A stretch of DNA of 64,000 nt from Acanthornis magna (Eukaryota; Chordata; Aves; Passeriformes; Acanthizidae). Within the stretch, counting starts at the first letter, position 1; the number at the start of each line of letters is the position of its first letter. The DNA lies in the NCBI GenBank assembly GCA_036785705.1, contig JAWUZG010000361.1:310001-374000 (forward strand), given 5' to 3'. This document shows positions 13,469-23,657 of the stretch, in pieces. Made by a program: the position numbers and the translations under genes. Below the pieces are notes generated by a model. The model was not told where the DNA came from. It saw only the letters and a program-made list of their open reading frames with translations, and searched no databases.

Positions 13469-13948
13469 GTGATGACTTTAGACCTCTTCCTCCATCTGGG
13501 TTACCAGCAGGAGGCAAAGCTTGTGTTCCCTGTCAACATACAGGCTTGGCCTTCACAGAGCTGGCAGAGGCTGCAGCTGCTGCAGTTATTTCGCAGCACT
13601 GTGACAAAAGCACTGGATGCCATAAGGATTGCTATTGTGGCTGTGACAAGAATCCCTGCAGCTGTGACAAAGATCACTGTGGTGTCCTGCTGCATGCATG
13701 CTGGCAGAATCCACAGTGAAGCTCAGCGACACTTGCTCTGTAATCCCTATGACACAGACATTTATCCAGAAGGAGTTTTCCTAGCAAATCTAGAAGGCTC
13801 AGAGGATCAGGGATTTCCCTCTGAGGTCCAGCAGCTAACATCTCTAAGTTGGTTTACAACCCCACCATGCTGTGACTGCCAAAGTAAAAATATTAATGAG
13901 GTCAAAGTGATTCTGATGGAAGAAGGGCAGCAAGATTTTTTTCCATGA
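13469..13948 (+). other. Unrecognised 159-codon open frame beside the CR1 copy
   Basis: This is the longest open frame in the window. It starts with two ATG codons and ends at a TGA directly before the recognisable CR1 part. The predicted product includes a degenerate seven-residue repeat (TVTKALD, AIRIAIV, AVTRIPA, AVTKITV) from a 21-bp minisatellite, then a stretch with several cysteines. It matches no protein family I know and does not resemble the linker that normally precedes the CR1 reverse transcriptase. Its frame is the same as that of the first CR1 reverse-transcriptase segment downstream, separated by the single TGA, which may be coincidence. The patch is richer in G and C than its surroundings, which makes long chance frames more likely. 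I do not call it a gene. Confidence 0.2.
13598..13681 (+). repeat. Degenerate 21-bp minisatellite, four units
   Basis: Four consecutive 21-base units can be aligned at 13598-13618, 13619-13639, 13640-13660 and 13661-13681. Units 1, 3 and 4 share the core CTGTGACAA(A/G); unit 2 is the most diverged. The period is a multiple of three, so it appears as a seven-residue repeat in any frame. It lies in an otherwise unassigned patch immediately upstream of a CR1 copy. Confidence 0.7.
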
Positions 13949-13959
13949 GGTCAAGATGG

Positions 13960-15316
13960 CTTTAGGGCTATTGCCATTGACAAAGTTCTCCAGCAGACAA
14001 ATTTTCTACTGCTCCAGCTGGATCCCTACAAATCTATTCAACCTGATGGGATTCATCCAAGAATCCTCAAAGAGCTAGATAGCTCAAGAGTTGATATCAT
14101 CACAAAACCTCTCTCAATAATTTTTGAGTGGTCTTGGGAATCTGGAGAGGTCCAGCTGACTGGAAGCTGGCAAATGCCCCAGTTTTCAAGAAGAGAAAGG
14201 AGGACCCTGGAAGCTACAGATCTGTCAGTCTCACTTCAGTGCCACGCAAAGTTATGGAGATTATTTTGGAAGGTGTTGAAAAACACCTGAAAGACAACAC
14301 AGTCATTGGTTACAGCCAGCACGGCTTCATGAGAGGAAAGTCGTGCTTATCAAACCTGATTTGCTTCTATGACAAAGTAACCCACTGAGTTGATCAGGGG
14401 AAGCCAGCTGATGTAACCTGTCTGTATTTCAGCAAAGCTTTGGATACCGTTTCTCAGAGGATCCTTCTGGACAAAATGTCCAGCACACAGCTGGATAAAC
14501 ACACCATGAGATGGGTGAGCAACTGGCTCATGGGTCGGGTGCAAAAGGTTACAGAGAATGGGGTGACACCAGACAGGGACCTGGCACTAGTGTCCATCAG
14601 ACCCTGTGCTCATCAGCATCTTCATAAATGACTTGGATGCAGGACTGGAAGGGATACAGAGCAAGTTCACAGATGATACAAAGCTGGGAGGAGCTGAGAG
14701 AGGCCCTGCAGAGAGGCCTCGACAGTGGTGAGGACTGGGCAGTCACCAACCGTACAGAGTTCAACAAAGGAAATCCAGGTGCCAGATTCTGCACCTGGGA
14801 TGGGGAAGTCCTGGAGGTATGGACAGACTGGGGAATGAGATAAAAGATATTAAGTTATTAGAGAGCATCCCAAAGAAGGGCCACAAAGATAGTGAAGGGC
14901 CTAGAGAGGAAGTTGTGTGTGGAGTGGCTGAGGCCTTGCTCTGTTCGGCCTGGAGGAGACCAAGGGGAGACCTCACTGCAGTTACAGCTTCCTCCTGAGG
15001 GGAAGAGGAGGGGCAGGCACTGATCTCTTCTCTGTGGTGACAGTGACAGGACCTGAGGGAATGCCCTGAAGTTGTGTCAGGGGAGGTTTAAGTTTAATTT
15101 CAGGGAAAGGATCTTCACCAGAGGGTGGTTGGGCACTGCAACAGCTCCCCAGGGAAGCTGTCACAGCAACAAGGCCAACGGAGTTCAAGAAGCATTTGGA
15201 CAATGCTTTCAGGCACATGGGGTGACTCTTGGGGTCTCCTGCGCAGAGCCAGGAGCTGGACTCAATGATCCTCGTGAATTCCTTCCAACTCAGCATATTC
15301 TGTGATTCTGTGTGAT
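13960..15316 (+). mobile_element. CR1 LINE retrotransposon, 5'-truncated and internally deleted
   Basis: The copy runs from the start of the reverse-transcriptase domain to a complete 3' end. The first segment reads LLLQLDPYKSIQPDGIHPRI, the well-known opening of the CR1 reverse transcriptase; the domain ends near 14800. The 3' part carries typical CR1 untranslated sequence (GGACTCAATGATCCT, then CCTTCCAACTCAG) and stops after two ATTCTGTG octamers at about 15297-15312, the diagnostic CR1 terminus. Judged against the CR1 family as I know it, the 5' half is missing, and roughly 300 bases seem to be absent near 14840, where the end of the reverse-transcriptase gene joins sequence normally found further downstream. 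The 3' end resembles the CR1-J type found in birds; that subfamily call is from memory. The 5' boundary is uncertain by some tens of bases. Confidence 0.95.
13979..14842 (+). pseudogene. CR1 ORF2 reverse-transcriptase remnant, inactivated
   Basis: The frame opens as DKVLQQTNFLLLQLDPYKS and continues to FEWSWESGEV. A one-base loss near 14152 shifts it to the next frame, which reads ADWKLANAPVFKK through SVSLTSVPRKVMEIILEG to HGFMRGKSCLSNL. A TGA at 14386-14388 follows. The same frame resumes with KPADVTCLYFSKALDTVS, where the catalytic aspartate of motif A is replaced by tyrosine (LYFSKALD). Sequence around the conserved PQGS block near 14590-14605 is lost, and the frame changes again so that motif C reads FTDD at about 14666-14677 instead of the family's usual FADD. 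A further frame change near 14690-14700 gives ALQRGLDSGEDWAVTN. Frameshifts, a stop and a changed catalytic residue show that this copy makes no enzyme. Confidence 0.9.
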
Positions 15317-18300
15317 TTATCCAAAATAAATGGTTTAAGGCATCTCAGTATTTTCAATGAGGTATCAATTTGATCTCTTTTTAAGGCCAAGGCCTTGCTC
15401 CACTTACAGCAATATGAAGCAAAACTAGTTCCTGATATTTTGTGGACAGTCTGTAACAGGGATCACTGATCTGCTTTTTCCTTAAAAAACATGACTTCCA
15501 TTATATGCATCTATTTTCAGAGGCTTACCATAAGTAGGTAGTGATTGCAAATAGTTATTCAGAACACAAGAGAGCAATATTCAAAAGAAGCTAGTTTGTT
15601 TTTAATTTTTTGGCTCTTAGGGAATCAACAAACCTTTAGCTGAATGCAGTATTCCTGTGCTGAATTAGAAGTGTATAAAGCAAAACAGAAATTACCAAAC
15701 CAAATATTAACGTGACATAACTATATATGGTTTCAATTTTAGGATATCAATCTAACCAGCAAATCCACAAAGTAAGCCCTTTCAGCAGCCTAAAATGAAA
15801 AGAAACTGCTGTGACAGTGGCAGCAGTGTCCCAAGACTGTGAGTATGAAAACAAACAGCCCATCATGGCCTGCCAGCAAGCAGCCAGCAGCCTCTGTGCT
15901 CCCTTCATGGTCAGGAGTACCTTTAGCTGCCTGCACATGCCAAGGGATGCCACCTGTATTTTCACCTTAGCACTCAAGGCAGCAGCTGTGACCACACACT
16001 TTCACGTGAAGGAGGCCTGAGTCTATCTCTTGCCCATGCAAAAGTTAACAGAGCAAACATCTTCTGTTATTACTGCTCCTCCTGCTTGCTCCCCTTCTCT
16101 TCCTTTGAAATTTTGCTGTTATGAACCTGTTATCATCAGAGCCCATTTGCCACTTGTTATTGTTTTCCTCAGTGGATTTATGTAGCTCTAAGGAGCTGTA
16201 GGCAAAGGTATCTCTGCAAGAAATTGTTTAAACTGAATGCTGCTTTCTTGAACAAATAATGCTCCATTCTACTTCCTTCTCAAAAGTAAGGTGGGAGGTT
16301 ACATCTTCTGTAGAAAAACCCCACAACAATCTGCAATCTGAACTAACACAATTCTGCTGATTTCAGGAGCCAGGCAAGACAGAGTATGTCCTTTGGGTTT
16401 CACAAGTTTGCCATGTACAACGAAACCAGTTTCTCTCAAGGATAATTACTGCCATCTCATTCAACTTGAAGTCATCCTCCATAATAAAATTCTCACGCTG
16501 GGTTTTTCTTTTAAAAAACCACACAAACAAAATTAATTAAGTACTGGACAGCAACCACACTGAGTATTCAAATTATGTAGGTATAAATTATAGTTCAGTT
16601 TCTAACATGGTCCTGTAGAACTAGTCATGAACTTGTACTTTTGTGAGGCAACCTGGGTTGTAATTTTCATCATGTTCTTTAAGATTATTCTAGAGCCTTG
16701 TATGTGGTCTACATTATTGTGTCTTGATCTATTGGCAGCAAACAAGTGCTTACGCAGAATGCTGTATTTCTTGGAGAGTCTGTTAAAAATGTTTTCCTTG
16801 ATTAGTCTGTATTCATGTCAGTTTGCACATTGAACACAAGAAGAAATCTAGAGAAATTTGAGGGGGAAGTGAACTGGATTTGTTCATTCTTCTGATGAGG
16901 TTAAGGGAAGACCATGGTCTTTAACTGAACTAAAAGTAGATTTACACCACCAAATCCACCCCTGCATAGAAGCTTTCCTTCAGCTAAGTTTACTGGACTG
17001 AGACAATAACCGGAATCAAATCATGTCTTTCACACAAGACTAAAAGATGCCTTAAATGTCCAGGTAAATCCAGTGATCACCAGGGGAAATGAGCATGGGA
17101 CTGTCACTGGGCTCATTTCCACAAGCTCTTTCAGAAAGCCTCAAAAGTCCTTCTCTGAATTTCTGTAGATCTTCCTCTTCCCTCCAGTTCCATTTACATG
17201 CTCCTAATGCTCAGCAATCATTTTTTCACTTACAAACAACCAGTTCTTAACTTATGAAAAATAACACTTTATTTCAGAGTAATTGCAGCATCCATCATCT
17301 AGCTCATAAACTGAGAGCTGGAGCCACATGGTCATTTAGTTAATGGCTTCAAATAATGAGAACTAAACAACAAAAAAACCACACCAAAACAAAAAATAAA
17401 TTATATTATAGTAACTTTTCATGTTTTGCCAGAGTTTTCTTCCCTGACTTAAATTAAAATTTGCAAATATAAAGAGTCTGGCTTGGGGCTAGCATCCAAG
17501 ATATACAGTATCTTAAAAAAAAAAAAATCATGCAAGAGATACAGTACCTTAAAAAAAAAAAAATCAAAGATGCATTCCTTTTTCTCAGTAAGAAATCCTT
17601 CTAGACCACATTTTTCTCATGGTACAGAAATTCAGCCAGTGTCCCTTACTTGGACTAAAATTGTCAAATAGTACGTGAAGTAATTGAAACTTTCACAAGT
17701 ATGTGGAAACTATTTAAGATGTCTAATGGAGATGTTGGAAGACCAATTATGATGATTTCTCCCCATAGAAGAGACTTGAAATCTAACATGAAAATACTTT
17801 CTTAACACACATCACACTGCTTTCTCACAAACCAAACACTTCTTGTTCAAAAGCGCAATAAATTGTATCCAAAACTATAGATAGTAGAGTGTTCATGCTA
17901 GTCAGTGAAATAAAGAGGGCAGAAAATTGTGTATTCAGAAGTATTACAGAATTTCATACATCAACCTAAATATATCTACGTCATCTCTGCATTAAGAATA
18001 AAACACCAATTTCTGCTTCACTACTGAGTCTTTCCTTTTCTTTAGAAGAGAAGGAGTGTATACATCTATACATATATTACATTTACATATAAATGGAGGG
18101 TTTTTTCCTAAAAGCACTGCTAAGTATCTTAGGAGGCTATCAAAATAAAAATAACAGGATGGACTTTATCAGTAGGCTTTTATAGGCTAAGCTCCACTCA
18201 AATAGGAAGTTAACACACTCAGCAAACTTTCAGGCAGCTCTGAGCTAGGCAGAGTTGCTGACAGGATAAGGGCCAGAGCCTGTCCAAAAGACTTCAGTAA

Positions 18301-18379
18301 ATTTGGGAGCTAACCAACAGACATGTCACAATCTTCAATAGGGAAAGCCACAGAATTCTGCAACGAGAGCGGAATAACC
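15317..18379. other. AT-rich non-coding DNA between two CR1 copies
   Basis: No gene or named repeat is visible apart from the 36-bp duplication at 17497-17568. A slightly GC-richer patch at about 15750-16020 gives overlapping open frames of 69 and 82 codons on opposite strands, with no recognisable domains. Confidence 0.6.
17497..17568. repeat. Tandem duplication of a 36-bp unit containing an A-run
   Basis: Two adjacent 36-base units (17497-17532 and 17533-17568) share CAAGA, ATACAGTA, CTTA and a run of 13 A followed by TCA. They differ at only a few positions. The high identity suggests a fairly recent slippage or duplication event. Confidence 0.85.
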
Positions 18380-19010
18380 CCATGCATTGACTGAAACCTT
18401 ACCAAGCAGCAGCCCTAAGAACATGCCTGTGATGTTTCAGTGGACACCACACTGCAGAAGTGAGCCCTCACTGTGAGCAAAATAAATTGCACGCTGAACT
18501 GCATCTGGAGGAGCGTGGCAGCAGAATAGGGGAGGCTGGTGCTCAGACAGCCTGGGGACACCTTCAGTTCAAGAGGGATGCAGAGAAAACAGAAAAGGTT
18601 CGACAAAGGTCCATATCCTGCGTAGAGATGCTGAAGGAGCTGGGCCTGGTAAGTTTGGTAAAGAAGAAACAACAGAGGTGTTTAATATCTGCTTACAACT
18701 ATTGGAAGGGCAGTTCTTTGGACACCACCGGCAAACTCCTCTTGGTAGTGTCAGACAGCATAAAAAAGAAAACAACCACACAAAGCTGTTTTAGAGATTG
18801 AAGTTGGACAGCTGGAAAAAAATTTCCCTAGCAGCACTGGAATAGGTCATCAAACAGGCTGAGAGATTCTGTCCTTAGAAAGGTTCATCCAGACAAAGCA
18901 ATGGCTGATCCAGTCCTTGGTTTCAATAGCCCTCTTCCAAGTGGTAGAACCTTGGAGTATTGGAGGACTAGAACCAATTAGCCCTTGAAGGGCCTTCAAG
19001 ATGGCATTTT
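18380..19010 (+). mobile_element. Old CR1-family LINE, 3' part
   Basis: The order of blocks follows the end of a CR1 element: a segment with GCCCTCACTGTGAGCAAAAT, then an AAGGTTCGACAAAGGTCCA block with GAAGGAGCTGGGCCTGGT, then AGCACTGGAATAGGTCATCA, and finally TGGAGGACTAGAACCAATT with CCTTGAAGGGCC near the end. Many substitutions and small gaps show that it is older than the 15-kb copy. No ATTCTATG-type octamer is left at the 3' boundary. The 113-codon open frame at 18460-18801 lies in this repeat and is not a gene. The assignment rests on remembered CR1 sequence and needs alignment. Confidence 0.75.
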
Positions 19011-22000
19011 TATCATTCCCCAAAAATAGTAAAGTTACAAACTATCCTTCCATTCATTCTCAATCTACTGTTTTACTGATCAGCTACTGTAAATGTTGAT
19101 TTTTTTTTCCTTTATTTCTACTAGATTTTTTCAATGCAATACATGTATTCACAGAACCCAATATCTCAGGGCTTCTTTACACTATTACAAAAAGCTGTTC
19201 TTAAACATGACCACATGTGCATCGGCCTAATCTGAAGATCATTTACAAGACCTATATCACAATGTTAATTCTTTTATTTCTTGCTTAATTAAGTACTGTT
19301 TCTATCCCTGTACAATATTTGGATTTTATAAAAGGGCTACATTGTTATATGTTCACTGGCATCACAAACTGGACATTAAGCACAGCTGAGGGAGATTGAA
19401 AAGAGTGCTGAAAATGCATCAGCCAGGCAGCATCACCTCCTAAAATAATGTCATCATTCTCATTATAACCTCTGTACTTGCTTAGAATGAACTGATGAAT
19501 TTGCACCAAAGTGCTGCATATGAAAAGGGGGCATAACATTCAGGAAATAGAGGTCACTAAAAACCACTTTGTTCAATGAAATTCAAAAGTTTCAATCAGT
19601 GACACAGTTTCTTTTTTAAAAGATAGTTCCTTCCTTAAAACTCTAACCAGGTAATGATGTGTCAGTATTCAAACTAGACACAAATGGCAGCCTTCATCTC
19701 CAAAAGAGAGCATATGTGCCAGTTACAGGCAATTTTTGTATGGCTTTGTAAAGATGAAAGGCAGATGCTTGGGGAAAAGCAGCAGAAAGCCCATCACAGT
19801 AACCTCAAGGCATAATGACTCTCTGAGATCCTCAAGGACTCGGAGCTGGGAGGAGGCTGGGGAATGGGCGCTCACCCTGCACTGCTGAGCCGCTGGCCAC
19901 TAGCTCTGCCCCAAGGGTGCCACTCCCCAGCCCCAGTGGGGCCCAGCCTTGCCCTTTCCTCCCCACACATTTGGGGGGCTGCATCCTCCTCATACACTTC
20001 TCTGGAGGCAGGAATCACTGCTGCCTTGGCAGTCTGTTTCTCATTAACAACCTGGTTTTGTTTGCAAATAAGTGCAAGGTATTGTTTGAAGATGCAGCCT
20101 TTGCTACCTTTTGCTGCCTTGGCCATCACATACCCCGTGGGCTATCAGGGTTCTTCCAGAGAGCCACCCAAGTCCAGTACCACCAGGGAAAGGGAAGAGA
20201 TCCTATGTTAAGTTGTCCCGGAAAGAAAGTCTGTATCTCTTCAGTGGGTCACTAAGCATCCTAACTTCAAAATGAAAAATAACAAATGGAGAAATCAACC
20301 AGCACTTATTTAGAAATCGCTGCAGTACGGAAAATGAAGAAAAGCAGCAACAGCAGCAACCCTCCCCCCACACAGAGGAAAGCTGGAAGGCTGAGGATGT
20401 CCTTGGATGCTTTCCAATAACAGGCAGGCACACTTCATGCTGTTGCAGCTACATAAATGTGCTTGCTTGCGAATTCAGCAAGTGTGTTGCCATCAATAAA
20501 CTGTTTTAAATAAGAAGCTTTGATGCAAATAGTTTGCTCTGATCTTTAGTTAGTGAAAGGAAAAAGTGTCTTATAGCAGCAAAGAGAGTCTCTCTGCAGC
20601 AGATCACAAGTACATCATATACAAATACATGCCCTTTAACCACTTTCAATACTTCTTTGCCAATTTGAACTTCTAGCACAATGTAATCCAAATAAATTGA
20701 GATCAGAATAACCATCTGATTTCACATGCAACACATACTATAATTATTTTTATATATTATAAGCATAAAGGTTAATTTAAAATAAACTGCTAGTGCCTAT
20801 CTAAAATTATTAATGGAAAATATTCAAAAATTGTTTAACATTTGTCTATCTAAATACTTGAAATATTACTGAGGGTTAGCATGATTGACACCACTTTAAA
20901 TACCCGGAACAGCACTCACTACTTTCTAGGCCTCCAACACTTGTGTTCAGATGCAAGTGCTGGCTCCTCGGTGCTTGTGCCAATGGAGACCCTTGAGGAA
21001 GAGAAACTTAAATATTCTGGGGCAAAACGTCGTCAGTGCAGAACAGAGGAAAACGGAGAAGTTTATCTCCACAGCACCCCAGAGAGTCCCTGTGGCTTGG
21101 GCAGGGGACAGAAACACATTCAGGCATTAGTTTCCCAAAACATACTTTTTTTGTTCATTAAAGCTGATATGGAAAATTTGTTAGGAGTACAGCGGGAGCA
21201 GGTTAGACCAAGGCTTGAATAATTTCCTAGCTGATGCAGGTATAACTCATCCTGCAGGTATGGAGTTCCTTCTATCAAACAGGTAGAGAAGTGAGACAGA
21301 AATCCCATAAGCGTCACCCCAAATTGTCAGCTCAGAAATAGAGAATAAAAACACATGCATGAAACAAGTCTTTCCAACAGATCAACAGATCAAGTCCCCA
21401 ACAGCAGCAGCCTATTCCGTGATACATTTTGTTCTCATGTACAGTACCATAAAACTGCTGTTCACATTACTGCAGTGGTTTCCCCCATTAGCTTATGATT
21501 GCCGTGGGAATCAAAATCCATTTGAGGGGTTATGGGGAAATGCTGAGGCTCGTGCAAACAAGGAAGAGCAAGCATTACTATAAATGCCTACAATATATAA
21601 ACACAATTACAGTTTGGAAGTTAAAGAACTGAATTAAGAGTGCTATCTGGCCAGAGAAAGCTGATTAAAGGCAATGGAGATCGAGAAAGTGAGATTACAT
21701 CTAATTAGTTCACAAGAAAAAAAAGAAAAAACAACTCCTCCAATTCTAAGGCTGATTAATTAATTAAAATTAGAAAAATATTTGCTACTGAAATGGAAAC
21801 CACAATATTTAATGTAATGGTAGCTCATCTTTAGAATGAATTTTAGAATTAGAAGTAGATTAAATTTAGAATGGAGAACTAGCTCACCCATATAAAGCAG
21901 ACTTTAATAGTCATCTTTGAGAAAGGACCATAGATTACTAAGTACAGAAAAATACCTGACACAGCACATACCACAGGTCTTTCCGTTACTTTTCTCCATC

Positions 22001-22477
22001 ATACGTATCCTGTATACTTTATGCGAAGTAATGCTCTGGCTAATCATGGAGTTCATTTCATACAGATCCTATACTTTTGAAAGAATGAGGAAATGTCTTA
22101 GCACCTCTAAGCCAGTCCTTAGAAAAATGACCTTTAAGAAAAAATAATTTAAAAAAAGAGAAAATAGCCTTTCAAAAAGAAGTTTTAAAATTGATTGCCT
22201 TCAGAAATCAAATCTTTCCTTTTCCAAAAGAAACATGAGCAATGGAGTAAGTTAAAGTGGAGAATGTATCTCAAATGTTAAAATCTAATGCACTATGTCA
22301 AACTACAGCATCTTGAGGCGATAATTTTACATGGGAATAACAATATACTCATATTTTCCAGGCATCCCAAGGTGTGTCAAAGAGATCAGATGAACAAATC
22401 AGGATCAGCTGTCAGGACAGAGTCCAGAAATAGCATCTCCCAAGTTCCAAGTCAGAGCTGGGTTCCCAAGCTGAGTT
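19011..22477. other. Non-coding DNA with a GC-richer patch
   Basis: No gene is recognised. At about 19840-20180 the base composition rises in G and C and open frames of 112, 115 and 85 codons overlap on both strands, as expected by chance in such a patch. I see no domain, splice structure or repeat family there. Confidence 0.55.
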
Positions 22478-22536
22478 ATGCATATCTGGAATGCATATCT
22501 GCATATGCATATGCATATCTGTTTATGCATATCTGG
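22478..22536. promoter_or_regulatory. ATGCATATCTG array with a perfect POU-type palindrome
   Basis: The 11-mer ATGCATATCTG occurs four times, starting at 22478, 22491, 22511 and 22525. Between copies two and three the palindrome ATGCATATGCAT lies at 22505-22516. This 12-mer is the MORE element bound by dimers of POU/Oct proteins in established work. Copies, spacing and palindrome are seen directly; a regulatory role is inference. It may be only a decayed alternating-purine-pyrimidine microsatellite. Confidence 0.45.
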
Positions 22537-23613
22537 AAATTAAGGCAAATTTACTGCTCAGGTATGTTGAATCCATGTCTCTGGAAAGCCAGAACCACAG
22601 AATGAGTTTGGGCCAGGAATAGCTCAGCATTCCCTTGAAATTAATTACTGAATTCAATTGCTTTGCAGAGTCTGCTGGCAGATGTTGGTAATGTTTCAGA
22701 ATTAAAAAGTAACAATTATAAATAAAATAATTCAGGAAAAATAGTAGATGAGATTTGCAGACACTGATCCCACAAATGCACCATCAAATAGAACTACTGG
22801 AAATAATATTAAGAAATAAATAAGGAAATAAAATAGGAAATAAAATTAAGAATCTAAAAGTTGATAGAAATAATTGGGAAGCTCCAGCTTCTTCTTGGTT
22901 TAGAGTCATAAAGAATATCTCCATCATGTCAAGCCAGTCAATGTCATTTTCCACAGGCCAAAATAGCAGCTTCAGTAGGGCTAGAAAAAAATTAGTTAAA
23001 GAAGCCTTTCCATTTCCCAAAGCAGAATTGCTACAACCATACCTTCTCATTTTCTCAAAAGTTTTATATTTTTTCTTAATGTTTTATTAAACATTCTCAT
23101 TGATTTCTTACTAAGAAATACAATTTTGGCCAACGTGCACATCTCAGACATTATTTTAAAGACATTTCTGTAAAAGACATCATGAGAAGTGTAATAAAAA
23201 AGAGGAAAGCACGTCTGTCTTAAATCCAATGGAACAACAACTTTCAAATTTTAAAAAAATCATGAAAATCTATTCTTTGGAAGGCTTTTAGCAAGTCTAA
23301 AGAACATAATTTATAAGGAATCTTCACAGTGACAGTCAATTTAACAGAAGCTCCACCTAGACCAAAAATTAATAGCATCACACAAACCTTCCATTTTTAT
23401 CTCCATTTCTTTCACTGGGTTTCCTTGGCCAGACAGGACCCTTAACCAGCTTCAGGTCACTTCTAGGTATAGTTGTGTTTGCAATGAGCCACACAGGGAC
23501 CCCTCCTGTGAAGCCTGAACTCTGCAAGCTGGGCATTGGCTGGGTTTTTTCCAAATTCTTGTTTGAAAATTAAAATGATATTCACCCTTGATATTCTTGA
23601 TGATTAGATACTC

Positions 23614-23657
23614 TGTGTGTATATATATTTTTATATATATATTTACATACACATATA
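23614..23657. repeat. TG/TA dinucleotide microsatellite
   Basis: A short TGTGTG run passes into interrupted TATATA and then TACATACACATATA. It is an alternating pyrimidine-purine tract with interruptions, typical of an ageing dinucleotide repeat. Confidence 0.8.

Noticed and set aside
18460..18801. 113-codon plus-strand open frame
   Set aside because: It lies wholly within an old CR1 3' part, whose sequence explains it.
16528..19300. TTAATTAAGTACTG occurring twice, near 16533 and 19287
   Set aside because: A single shared AT-rich 14-mer without similar flanks is best explained by chance.
19864..20255. Overlapping frames of 112-115 codons
   Set aside because: Two plus frames and one minus frame are open across the same GC-richer stretch, the mark of composition rather than coding.
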